This document shows positions 52,971 through 60,890 of a DNA stretch of 64,000 bases, piece by piece. A program made the position numbers and the translations under genes. Origin of the DNA: ZC4RG20 sp036381515. GTDB taxonomy: Bacteria > Pseudomonadota > Gammaproteobacteria > Steroidobacterales > Rariloculaceae. The stretch spans positions 20,762-84,761 of the forward strand of contig DASVCR010000096.1 in the NCBI GenBank assembly GCA_036381515.1, written 5' to 3'. Under the pieces are notes generated by a model. That model made no database searches and was not told where the DNA came from. It saw only the letters and a list, made by a program, of their open reading frames with translations. Every line of letters starts with the position of its first letter. Positions within the stretch are counted from its first letter, which is position 1.

Positions 52971-53591
52971 ATGAACAATGGAAACCGCAAAGCCGAGCGC
53001 ATGACAGCCACCGAGAACGAGGACGCGCTGCTGCTCCGCGATCTGATCGCCGGGGACGAGTGGGCTTTCACGGAGCTCTATCGCCGGCGGCGCCGCGAGA
53101 TCTATCGCTTCGCGTTCGCGATGACTCGCTCGGCGGCGCTCGCACAGGATGTCATGCAAGACGTCTTTCTGCGGCTGCTCGAGGACGCGACCCGCTTCGA
53201 TCCGTCGAGGGGCACCGTGCGCGCCTGGCTCCTCGGCTGTGCACGGCATGTCGTGCTCGATCGGCTGCGGGCAGAGAGCCGGTGGATCGCCGAAGCTGCG
53301 GCCGACGGCGGACCGTCCGCGCCATGCCCCGCCGAGGACGCGGTGTTCAGAGAGCAACGGCTCGCGCAGCTTCACGCTGCAATCGTGAGCCTGCCGATGG
53401 AATACCGCGAGGCCGTCGCGCTCTGCGAGATCGCCGAGCTGTCCTACGCCGAGTGCGCCGCGGTCCTCGGCTGCCCGATAGGCACGGTGCGGTCCCGCCT
53501 GCATCGGGCCCGCGCACTGCTGGCCCGACGGCTCGCGGACGCCGAGGACAGGGAAGCGCCGCTGCGGCGCGTCAACGAGGCATGCGGATGA
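52971..53591 (+). CDS. ECF-type RNA polymerase sigma factor
   Basis: A roughly 206-residue extracytoplasmic-function sigma factor. Region 2 is DEWAFTELYRRRRREIYRFAFAMTRSAALAQDVMQDVFLRLLEDATRFDPSRGTVRAWLLGCARHVVLDRLR. Region 4 is LPMEYREAVALCEIAELSYAECAAVLGCPIGTVRSRLHRARALLARRL. There is no sigma 1.1 or region 3. The start could also be the ATG at 53001 (MTATENED). Its stop overlaps the next gene, a probable anti-sigma factor, as ATGA. Target promoters are unknown. Confidence 0.9.
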   Translation: MNNGNRKAERMTATENEDALLLRDLIAGDEWAFTELYRRRRREIYRFAFAMTRSAALAQDVMQDVFLRLLEDATRFDPSRGTVRAWLLGCARHVVLDRLRAESRWIAEAAADGGPSAPCPAEDAVFREQRLAQLHAAIVSLPMEYREAVALCEIAELSYAECAAVLGCPIGTVRSRLHRARALLARRLADAEDREAPLRRVNEACG

Positions 53592-54241
53592 CTCGAAGAC
53601 CGATCGAGGAGCTCGTCATCGGCGCCGCGCGGGGCGAGCCGATGGACGTCGAGGAGCTCGAGCGGCTGCGGGCCGAGTGCTCCGCCTCGGCCGCGGTTGC
53701 GTCCGATCTGCGCGCGCAGGAAGACCTGACGCGGCGGCTCGCCGCGTTGCGCGACGCGGTGCGGCCTCCGGTGGACGCGCTCGTCGACGACGGTCGCCTC
53801 CTCGAGTCGTTCCGGGCCGCGCACGCTCGCCGGGCGAGGTCGCGCCGTCGGCTGCGGCTGGGCGTCGGCGCGGCGGGCATCGCGGCGGGCGTCGCAGCGA
53901 TCGCCGTCGTAGCGACGCTGCGAGAGGTCGAGGAAGGTACGTCCGTCCGTGCGTCCGGCACCGAGGCGCCGGCGGTACCGATGGACGGGCTTGCGGCGCA
54001 GAGCCCGCCGGCGGTCTTTCACCCGCTGCCGTTCTCGCCCGGCGTATCGCCCGGCGCTTCCTACAGCGTGGTGCGGGTTCGCATCCCGGTGTCGTCGTTT
54101 CCCGCGGGGTACGCCGCCGAGCCCGATGCGAGCGTCGAGGCGGACATCCTGCTCGGTCCCGACGGCATTCCGGCTGCGATCCGCTTCATCGACCCCGACG
54201 AGGTGTTCGTGACTGCTGCTGCCGATTCGAAGGAGAGGTGA
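53588..54241 (+). CDS. Probable membrane-anchored anti-sigma factor
   Basis: A 217-residue protein translationally coupled to the sigma factor (ATGA overlap). The N-terminal about 80 residues are cytoplasmic and helical (IEELVIGAARGEPMDVEELERLRAECSASAAVASDLRAQEDLTRRLAALRDAV). One membrane span follows (LRLGVGAAGIAAGVAAIAVVATL), then a periplasmic domain ending FPAGYAAEPDASVEADILLGPDGIPAAIRFIDPDEV. No zinc-binding H-x3-C-x2-C motif is seen, so it is not a canonical ZAS anti-sigma. The role is inferred from position and topology. Confidence 0.75.
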   Translation: MTRRPIEELVIGAARGEPMDVEELERLRAECSASAAVASDLRAQEDLTRRLAALRDAVRPPVDALVDDGRLLESFRAAHARRARSRRRLRLGVGAAGIAAGVAAIAVVATLREVEEGTSVRASGTEAPAVPMDGLAAQSPPAVFHPLPFSPGVSPGASYSVVRVRIPVSSFPAGYAAEPDASVEADILLGPDGIPAAIRFIDPDEVFVTAAADSKER

Positions 54242-54242
54242 T

Positions 54243-55265
54243 ATGAAGCCGTTGCAAAGCATCATCCGGCTCGCCGGTGTCCTCCCGCTCCTCGGGGCTC
54301 ACGATGCCGGCGCGCAAGAGGCCGGCGTCGCGGCCGTCGGCCTGGAGCCCGACAGGGTGCTGGTCGTTACTCCAGGCGCGCTGCCGCCGACGAATGCGGT
54401 CGTGCACGTCGTCTCCGGCGAAGCGCGCGTCGTCGGCGAAGCCGTGACGGGAAAGCCCTATTGCGCCGATTCGATCACGGAGACGATACAGACCCTCGCG
54501 GACGGCAACCGCATCGTCACCACGAACACGTCGCGCATCTGTCGGGATTCGGCGGGCCGGACGCGCCAGGAGCAGACGCTGAGCCGACTCGGCTCATGGC
54601 CTGCGGGCGTGCAACCGGTAACGATGGTGACGATCGACGATCCGGTCGCGCAGGTCAGCTGGTTCCTCGACCCTCAAGCGCGCACGGCCAGGCAGCTGCG
54701 CCCGTACCGCTTCGAGGCGGTGCTGCGGGACGCCGAGGTATCCGAGGACGGCGTCGTGGCGAACGGGGTCGTGGTCCGCCGGCTCTCGCCCCCGACCGGG
54801 GCGACGTCTCCCGCGGCCGCAGGGTTCGAGCCGGCGACGCCGATGATCGCGACCGGGCCGATCGCTCGGTCGCTCGAGATCGGCCTCGCGCCGTCGACGG
54901 ACGTCCGAACGGAGGACCTCGGCGAGCAAACCCTCCAGGGCGTGCGCGCGCGCGGAACGCGGCAGATTCAGACGATCGCCGCGGGCGCCATCGGCAACGA
55001 GTGGCCCATCGAGATCGTGACCGAGACCTGGTACTCGGAGGAGCTCGAAGCGCTGATGTCCCGACGCACGTCGGATCCGCGCTTCGGAGAGACGGTCTAC
55101 CGGCTCGTGAACGTGGTTCGCGCCGAGCCGCCCGCCGAGCTCTTCGAGGTGCCGCAGGACTACGAGGTTTCGAGCGCCGGAGCGTCTTCCGCGGCCTCGG
55201 GGTTCGGGATCGCCACGCCGGGCGAGCGCGTAGACCTCCGCATCGTGCGACCCGAGAGCGACTGA
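54243..55265 (+). CDS. Exported protein of the sigma/anti-sigma operon
   Basis: A 340-residue protein starting one base after the anti-sigma stop, with a signal peptide (SIIRLAGVLPLLGAHDAGAQ). The core repeats a pattern seen in acidobacterial and proteobacterial exported proteins of unknown function: GKPYCADSITETIQTLADGNRIVTTNTSRICRDSAGRTRQEQTLSRLG, then TIDDPVAQVSWFLDPQARTARQLRPY, and later GTRQIQTIAAGAIGNEWPIEIVTETWYSEELEALMSRRTSDPRFGETVYRLVNV. It could sense or modulate envelope stress together with the anti-sigma factor. Function not established. Confidence 0.75.
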   Translation: MKPLQSIIRLAGVLPLLGAHDAGAQEAGVAAVGLEPDRVLVVTPGALPPTNAVVHVVSGEARVVGEAVTGKPYCADSITETIQTLADGNRIVTTNTSRICRDSAGRTRQEQTLSRLGSWPAGVQPVTMVTIDDPVAQVSWFLDPQARTARQLRPYRFEAVLRDAEVSEDGVVANGVVVRRLSPPTGATSPAAAGFEPATPMIATGPIARSLEIGLAPSTDVRTEDLGEQTLQGVRARGTRQIQTIAAGAIGNEWPIEIVTETWYSEELEALMSRRTSDPRFGETVYRLVNVVRAEPPAELFEVPQDYEVSSAGASSAASGFGIATPGERVDLRIVRPESD

Positions 55266-55313
55266 TCCGGCGCGCCGCGGCGAAACGGCGGGTGCTCGTC
55301 CGCCGCGCCGGTG

Positions 55314-56543
55314 TCACCAGCGGAAAGGCATCGACATGCCCACCTGCACGTCCGGGGAGTCCTCGGATAGCCCGATCGCGAGGTTCGTGTCGAGCGAGCG
55401 GCCGTTCGGGAACGCGCGCGACAGGCCGATCGACAACGTACCGGTGTTCACGTAGGTGCCCGGCACCTCCTCACCGTTCAACCGCGTGCGGTCGGTGAAC
55501 GACAGCTCGCCCGCGAAGCTCATCGACGTCTCGAGATTGAGGGAGAGCGCCATGCCGAACTGCAGGCGCAAGCTGTCGCCCGGGTCGATGTGGTTCTCGC
55601 CCTTGCGCTCGGCGGCGGCCTCCGTGTAGGTGATCGTGCCGAACAGCACGACCGGGTCGAGCACGCTCACGCCCGTGAGGGACGCCGACAGCGTCTCGAA
55701 GCCCGTGCCGAATGCGATCTCCTCGTCCGCGCCGAGCTCGAACGGGTCGAGCGCGGTGGCGCCTTTCCAGCGCAGCGAGCCGAGCAGCTGCGGGCCCCGG
55801 CCGAAGAGGCGCGGCAGATCGCGGCTCCACGCGATCTCGACGTCGCCGAGCCCGTGCCCGCTCGCCTCGATCTCCTCGCCGTCGCCGGTGAGGCGGCTCG
55901 CGTCCTCGCGAATCCACGGCAGCCGCACCTCGAGTTGCGAGCGCCATGGCAGGCCGAGCCGGCCGGTGATCGCAGTCGTGGCCGTGTTGCGCCGGCGGCG
56001 CTCCGAGAAGATGTCGCCGACGACGAGCACGGGAAACACGGTGAAGCCGTCGATGACGAGATTCTCGGACGAGGAGTGCGCATAGGAGAGCGACGGCTCG
56101 AGCTCGAGGGTTCCCGGAGGGAGGAGAAGGCCGCCGCGATCGATGAGCGTGCGCTCGAACGCCGCGCGGATGAGCTCCTGATCCTGCGGCGCCGGGGCCG
56201 CCGTGCGCTCCGCGGCCGGCTGCGCTCCGGGCTGACCGGCCGCGGGTTGCGCGGAAGCCGTCGTGCCTCCGCCGGCGCCACCGAGCTCGTTGACCGCGAG
56301 CTCGAGCTGCTCGATGCGCTGGATGAGGTTGCGAATCACCTGGTCGCGAACGGCGATCGCGCGCTTCAGCTCGTCGATCTGGGTTTGCGCGTCGGGCACG
56401 GGCTGCTCGGCCGGCGAACCCGAGGGCGCGGCGGCGGCCGGCTGCGGCATTGCCGACGGCTGTTGCTGCGCGTGCGCGCCGGGCGCCCACGCGGGGCCCG
56501 TCATGGCGGCGGCGCACGTCGCGACGAGAACGGCCCGTCTCAC
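55314..56543 (-). CDS. FapF-like outer-membrane barrel with N-terminal coiled coil
   Basis: A 409-residue exported protein, last gene of the minus-strand cluster. The signal peptide (VLVATCAAAMTGPAWAPGAHAQ) and a Pro/Ala-rich stretch precede a coiled coil (AQTQIDELKRAIAVRDQVIRNLIQRIEQLELAVNELGG). A Gln/Pro/Ala-rich linker and a C-terminal beta-barrel of about 280 residues follow, with alternating strands ending in an aromatic residue (GMSMPFRW). This layout is that of FapF, the trimeric channel secreting Fap amyloid in Pseudomonas. The GTG start overlaps the stop of the peptidase gene as GTGA. A generic phenol-degradation-type porin is the alternative, but the coiled coil and context favour FapF. 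Confidence 0.7.
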   Translation of the reverse strand: MRRAVLVATCAAAMTGPAWAPGAHAQQQPSAMPQPAAAAPSGSPAEQPVPDAQTQIDELKRAIAVRDQVIRNLIQRIEQLELAVNELGGAGGGTTASAQPAAGQPGAQPAAERTAAPAPQDQELIRAAFERTLIDRGGLLLPPGTLELEPSLSYAHSSSENLVIDGFTVFPVLVVGDIFSERRRRNTATTAITGRLGLPWRSQLEVRLPWIREDASRLTGDGEEIEASGHGLGDVEIAWSRDLPRLFGRGPQLLGSLRWKGATALDPFELGADEEIAFGTGFETLSASLTGVSVLDPVVLFGTITYTEAAAERKGENHIDPGDSLRLQFGMALSLNLETSMSFAGELSFTDRTRLNGEEVPGTYVNTGTLSIGLSRAFPNGRSLDTNLAIGLSEDSPDVQVGMSMPFRW

Positions 56544-57247
56544 GGCACTGCCGGCTGTCCGCGCGTGAGGGGCGCCGGTCCCGCGCCGCGCAGGAGCCGC
56601 CCGACGCTCGGCAGGTCCGGCACTCGCAGGTCCGCCACGTCCGGTGCGAGTCTTTCCGCAGCGGGCTCCCGGGCGCCTTCGGCGAGCACGACGAACGCGA
56701 TGCCGCCCTTCCAGAACTGCTCGAAGCGGGCCGTGGAGACCGTCAGGTTGCCGAATGCGGGATCGCCGAGCACGACGCGGCCGCCGAGCACGCCCCGCAC
56801 GACGACGAAGTGATCCAGCCCGTGAATGCGGACGGGGACGATGGCGGGCACGTCGAGGTCGGCGAGGTCCGCGAGCGTCATCCCGCCGTAACCCTCGGCG
56901 CGGTAGCCGAGCGCCTCGGCGAAGCGCTTCAAATCGAGCAGCGAGAAGCCGCCGCGGGCGCGGACGCGTTGCGGGTCGACGCCGCGGAGGATCCACGTGG
57001 CGATCGCATACTCGCTGACCGGGCGGCCGAGGTGGTACGTGAGCAGCGTGCTGAGCGCCGCCGCACCGCAGCTCACGTCCCACGTCTGGCGCACGAGATC
57101 CGCGAAGCGCAGCTCCTGCAGCGAGCGCACCGGCACCGCGAGGCGCGATCCTGCCGTGCCGAAAGCCGCGGTCGATGCGTGCGCGACCGGTACCGCGAGC
57201 GCGAGCAAGGCGAGCGCAGCCACGAGGCGTGCGCGCGGCGGCATCAT
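56540..57247 (-). CDS. FapD-like C39 peptidase family protein
   Basis: A 235-residue exported cysteine-peptidase-like protein with a signal peptide (LVAALALLALAVPVAHA). The C39 triad is intact: Cys60 in QTWDVSCGAAALSTLLTYH, His146 in GLDHFVVVRGV and Asp162 in VVLGDPAFGN. C39 domains cleave double-glycine leaders in ABC exporters. A free-standing exported C39 protein next to an outer-membrane barrel is the FapD arrangement of functional-amyloid operons. It is coupled by 4-base overlaps to the genes on both sides (ATGA upstream, GTGA downstream), tying its expression to the small subunit and the barrel. Confidence 0.8.
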   Translation of the reverse strand: MMPPRARLVAALALLALAVPVAHASTAAFGTAGSRLAVPVRSLQELRFADLVRQTWDVSCGAAALSTLLTYHLGRPVSEYAIATWILRGVDPQRVRARGGFSLLDLKRFAEALGYRAEGYGGMTLADLADLDVPAIVPVRIHGLDHFVVVRGVLGGRVVLGDPAFGNLTVSTARFEQFWKGGIAFVVLAEGAREPAAERLAPDVADLRVPDLPSVGRLLRGAGPAPLTRGQPAVP

Positions 57248-57699
57248 CGGCCCGACGGACTCGCGAGATTGATCTGGTGCAGCTCGCCCACCTGCGAGTC
57301 GATGTTGATGTTGAGGTTGACGAGGACGTTCACGGCGGAGTGCACGGCGTTCAGGTTGACGAGCGCTTGCAGGTTGCTCTGCGCGCTGTCGCGGAGAAGC
57401 AGCTCCACCGGATCGATCCGGCCCGCGGCGCGCTGCACGGCGACCGTGCCGTCGGCGGTGACCTGCTTGCCGCTCGCGGTCATGCGCGCGGCGTGCACGA
57501 CGATCTCCTCGAGCTGCGCGCCGTCCGCGCCCGCGGTCACGGCGTCGAGCTGCTCGTCGGTGAGGGGCTCGTAGCCGAAGACGTCGGCGGCGAGCGTCAG
57601 CCCGAGCAGGGCGGCGCACGCACGGCCGGCGGCCGTCGAACGGCGCATCGTGGTCGTGCTTGTTTTTGTTGTTGTTCTCATGGCCTTTGTCGTTCTCAT
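57244..57699 (-). CDS. Small exported Fap-like subunit
   Basis: A 151-residue protein with a basic, Thr-rich N-terminus and a signal peptide (ACAALLGLTLAADVFG). Directly after it, PLTDEQLDAVTAG (45-57) is the motif shared with the two larger neighbours. A C-terminal Asn/Val-rich segment SAQSNLQALVNLNAVHSAVNVLVNLNINID (105-134) is the repeat unit also found at both ends of those proteins. This suggests a minor or nucleating fibre component, comparable in position to FapB or FapE. Starts at 57681 or 57648 are also possible. Its stop overlaps the peptidase start. Confidence 0.7.
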   Translation of the reverse strand: MRTTKAMRTTTKTSTTTMRRSTAAGRACAALLGLTLAADVFGYEPLTDEQLDAVTAGADGAQLEEIVVHAARMTASGKQVTADGTVAVQRAAGRIDPVELLLRDSAQSNLQALVNLNAVHSAVNVLVNLNINIDSQVGELHQINLASPSGR

Positions 57700-57752
57700 G
57701 GCCTGGGATTGCACTGGTCCGCTCGAGTTGTGGGAGCCTGTCAGAGTCGCCA

Positions 57753-59423
57753 TCACCGCGGCAGTCCGTAGCGGGTCGCGCGCTGAACGAAGACGTTGGT
57801 CTGGCCGAGCGAGCCGATCCTCGTGCCCGCCGGCACGGCCATCGGACCGACGGCTGCCACGTTGAGCGTGTTGCCGACGATCGTGTCGACGGCGTTCACC
57901 GTGTTCACGGCCCGCAGACCGCGCTGCGCCGCGTCGCCGAGCGCGATCGAGCTCGTCGAGTCGATCAGCGCAGAAGCCTGGCTCATCGCGACGAGATCCG
58001 CTTCCGCGTCCGTGAGCGTCGCGCCCGCGTGCACTTCGACGTCGCCGTTCACCGTGCGGCCGCCTTCGTTGAAGGAGCTCGTTGAAACAAGCCGGATCCG
58101 GTCGTCCGTCCTGGACTCTTCGTGCTCGACGTGATGGGTGCCCGGCTTGCAGTTCACGGGACCGACCACGCCGAGGCACAGCGCCCCGTCGAAGGTCGCC
58201 GAGTACCCGAAGCCGATCGGCTGGTCGATGAACGTGTGGCTCACGGACACGGCCGGTATCTCGATGTCGATGTCGGGGCCGTCGACGTGCCAAGGGCCGA
58301 GCGTGTCGGTCCCGAGGACGTCCTTGAGCCCGGGGATGTCATCGATTCCGGGAATCTTGCCGAGCCCGGGAATCGTGAAATCGAAGCTGAAGGACGGGTC
58401 GGGAAGATCCAGCGAGAGGGTCGCGGCCAACGTGACCCTTCCGCCATCGACGTCGATCTCGCCCGTGCCGACCGCGGCGATGCCGTGCCCGGCGTTGATT
58501 CGCACGTCCTTGAAGGGATTAGCGCCGTCGAAGCGCAGGTCGCCGCCGGGCAGGTCGACGCGCGTGCCCGAGAAGCCGCCCAGGTCGACGCTCTCGGTCC
58601 CGCAGTCGAAGACGCACACCTTTAAGGACGCCGACCCGAGGTCTACCGACGGCACCTCCACGTATCCGGAGGAGAGCACCACGTCGTCGCCGTCGAGGCT
58701 CACGCTGCCGAGCACGAGCCGCGGCGCACCGATGCTGAACGGTCCGACCTTGCCGCCGATGCCGAAATCGCCGAAGTCCGTCTCTTCGATGAAATCGAAG
58801 TCGAACTCGTCGACGGTCAGCCTGCCGAGGTCCGGCGTTCCGATCTCGAGCGTCAGGTTCTGGAGCGGGTTGAATTCCGGGACGGACGCGGAGTACTGGT
58901 CCACGGTGTGGGTGCGCGTCCGCGTGTGCAGCTCCGCTCCCGTGACCAGCGAGCTCGAGCTGCCGCTCGCGAAACGGCTCTCCTGGCTGTCGCGCCGCAC
59001 GACATGCGTGCCGACGACGCTCGCGCGGCCGAGCGACGCGCCGCCGTTCACCCGCTGATCGAGCTGGTTCTGCTGCAGCGCCGCACCCGGGACACCGAGG
59101 CCGGACGCGAGCACGTTGACCGCATCGGCGACGTCGCCTGCCGCCGCGCTGACCACGTTCAGCGCGTGCGCTCCCGCCTGCGCCGCACCCTCGAGTCGGA
59201 TCTCCCGACGGCGATCGAGCGCGTAGCGGGCACCGTCCGCGACGACGACGCTCGGGCGCGGCTCGTCGGCCTGGGTCGCGGTGACGTTGCCCGCCGTGAC
59301 GGCGTCGAGCGCCGCGTCGTCGAGCGCGGACGGCGCCCCGAATCCCGTTCGCGCGAGACACGCGGCGACGGCCGACGCGATCACCGCCGGCCGTCGCGGC
59401 CGCCTGCTCCATGCATGCTTCAT
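57753..59423 (-). CDS. Large exported Fap-like structural protein
   Basis: A 556-residue exported protein. A cationic signal peptide leads to ALDDAALDAVTAGN (33-46), the cluster-specific motif. The repeat unit occurs near the start (AQAGAHALNVVSAAAGDVADAVNVLASG, from 81) and at the end (AQRGLRAVNTVNAVDTIVGNTLNVAAVG, from 499). The middle is rich in Asp/Gly/Ser/Val with beta-forming stretches (GPFSIGAPRLVLGSVSLDGDDVVLSSGYVEVP) and a proline/glycine run (FTIPGLGKIPGIDDIPGLKDVLGTD). Two cysteine pairs occur (KVCVFDCGTE; ALCLGVVGPVNCKPG). I take it for a fibre-forming or surface-displayed subunit; no enzymatic domain is seen. An ATG at 59450 is an alternative start. Confidence 0.7.
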   Translation of the reverse strand: MKHAWSRRPRRPAVIASAVAACLARTGFGAPSALDDAALDAVTAGNVTATQADEPRPSVVVADGARYALDRRREIRLEGAAQAGAHALNVVSAAAGDVADAVNVLASGLGVPGAALQQNQLDQRVNGGASLGRASVVGTHVVRRDSQESRFASGSSSSLVTGAELHTRTRTHTVDQYSASVPEFNPLQNLTLEIGTPDLGRLTVDEFDFDFIEETDFGDFGIGGKVGPFSIGAPRLVLGSVSLDGDDVVLSSGYVEVPSVDLGSASLKVCVFDCGTESVDLGGFSGTRVDLPGGDLRFDGANPFKDVRINAGHGIAAVGTGEIDVDGGRVTLAATLSLDLPDPSFSFDFTIPGLGKIPGIDDIPGLKDVLGTDTLGPWHVDGPDIDIEIPAVSVSHTFIDQPIGFGYSATFDGALCLGVVGPVNCKPGTHHVEHEESRTDDRIRLVSTSSFNEGGRTVNGDVEVHAGATLTDAEADLVAMSQASALIDSTSSIALGDAAQRGLRAVNTVNAVDTIVGNTLNVAAVGPMAVPAGTRIGSLGQTNVFVQRATRYGLPR

Positions 59424-59475
59424 GGGACCGAGCCCTCGCCGCGGCGACATCGTCGCCGCCGCGGTGAGCCTGCAC

Positions 59476-60603
59476 TCAGCGGCTGTGCCCGATCACGTTC
59501 TGCTGCACGAGCGCCAGCGACGCCGTCGCGGTCAGACTGGGCGTGCGCGACACGTTCACCGCGTTCGCCACCGCGCTGCCCGCGGCGTTGACCGCGTTCA
59601 TCGCGCGCAGATTCGACTGCGCAGAGCCCGCGAGCGTGATGCCGTAGTTCGACTCCACGTCGAGCGTCGAATCATCGATCACGATGTACTCGGCCTGCGC
59701 GTCCGCCATATGGAACGGCGAGCGGATTTCGCTCGAACCGCCACCGACGAACGTCTCGCTGACTTCCTCGCTGCTGTCGTGCGTCTCGAGGACCGAGTGG
59801 TCGCTCAACGTCTCCTCGGTCTCGTCCAGGCTGCCTTCGCCCGTGCACGAGCCCATCTGCACGGCGCAGCCGCCGCCGGCGAAATCGATGGAGAACTCCG
59901 GCAGCTCGATTGTGAGGCGCAGCTCGCCGCTGAGCAGCTCGTTATCCACGGAAGCGTTCGCGACGAACTTGATCTCGCCGCCGTCGAACCCGACCGCGAG
60001 GTCCCCCGCGCCGGCGAGACCGCGACCGCCCTGGATCGTCTGGCCGACGACCGTGGTCTGCGTGTCGACCGAGCCCGAGGAGGTCAGGCTGCGGGTCGAG
60101 CTCGAGGACTCGATGGCGCGCGTCTCGCTCGTCGTGGCGAGCGTCGATGCGCTCGTATGCGTGCTGTCCTCGGTCCAGGTCGACGACTCGTTGGCGCCGG
60201 TGCGCTCGTATGCGGGCAGCAGCGCGACGCGGCGCTGCTCCTGCTGCACCACGTTCTTCTGCTCCACCTGGAACTGACCGGTCGCGCCCGGCGTCGCCCC
60301 GTCGGGAAGCTTGCCGTCCCACACGTTCACGCCGTTGGCGACGGTGCTTTCGCTGCTGTTCACGAGGTTCAAGGCTGTCGCGCCCGATTGCGCCTCTTCG
60401 GAAAGGTCGAGCGTGCCCGTGAGCAGCAGCGTCGCTTCGGAGTTGTTGCCGACGATCGCCCCGCCGCTGCCCTGGAGCGCGTTCTCGACGCCCCCCGCGG
60501 TGATCAGATCGAGCGCTGCATCGGATAACGGTTTGGGTCCTGCCGCAGCCACGGGCCCGCAGAGGACTGCCGCGACAGCCACGGCGATTGTGCTTCGCTT
60601 CAT
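59476..60603 (-). CDS. Exported Fap-like structural protein, first gene of the cluster
   Basis: A 375-residue exported protein. The signal peptide (STIAVAVAAVLCGPVAAAG) is followed by PLSDAALDLITAGG (25-38), the shared motif. Repeat units flank the protein: AQSGATALNLVNSSESTVANGVNVWDG (from 71) and AQSNLRAMNAVNAAGSAVANAVNVSR (from 328). Between them lies a strongly Ser/Thr-rich stretch (about 136-192) and a Gly/Asp region with one C-x6-C pair (GGCAVQMGSC). Composition, repeats and lack of any enzymatic motif suggest a fibre subunit of FapC type. The ATG at 60603 has AAGGA 6 bases upstream; the open frame extends 18 codons further. It starts the minus-strand cluster. Confidence 0.72.
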   Translation of the reverse strand: MKRSTIAVAVAAVLCGPVAAAGPKPLSDAALDLITAGGVENALQGSGGAIVGNNSEATLLLTGTLDLSEEAQSGATALNLVNSSESTVANGVNVWDGKLPDGATPGATGQFQVEQKNVVQQEQRRVALLPAYERTGANESSTWTEDSTHTSASTLATTSETRAIESSSSTRSLTSSGSVDTQTTVVGQTIQGGRGLAGAGDLAVGFDGGEIKFVANASVDNELLSGELRLTIELPEFSIDFAGGGCAVQMGSCTGEGSLDETEETLSDHSVLETHDSSEEVSETFVGGGSSEIRSPFHMADAQAEYIVIDDSTLDVESNYGITLAGSAQSNLRAMNAVNAAGSAVANAVNVSRTPSLTATASLALVQQNVIGHSR

Positions 60604-60890
60604 CGGTGTCCTTGCTTGTCGTTGTGGGTTTGTTATCCCCGTCTGGCGACGGGACATTCTTGTTGCGGGGAGAAGAGTAAACTCGACCGCCGATCAGGTC
60701 CACCCTTGATGTGATCGGCGGGCCTGCGAGCCATTGCTGCATATGTTAAATAAATTTTTAATAAATAGGCGGCCGCTGGTTCTACCTCGCTCCTTCGTTC
60801 TGTCCGCACGTGGCGTCGACGAGCTCGTCGCACCCGGTGCCCGCCAATGTCTTCAGCCTGAGGTGCGCGGCGTGCACCGGGACGATGCGC
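60604..60890. promoter_or_regulatory. AT-rich upstream region of the Fap-like cluster
   Basis: A 287-base gene-free stretch between the first Fap-like gene and the 3' end of the DUF2306 gene, both on the minus strand. A sharply AT-rich tract (about 60741-60769, TTAAATAAATTTTTAATAAA) stands out in this GC-rich genome and may hold the cluster promoter or an AT-binding regulator site. I could not place convincing -35 and -10 boxes. Confidence 0.4.
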
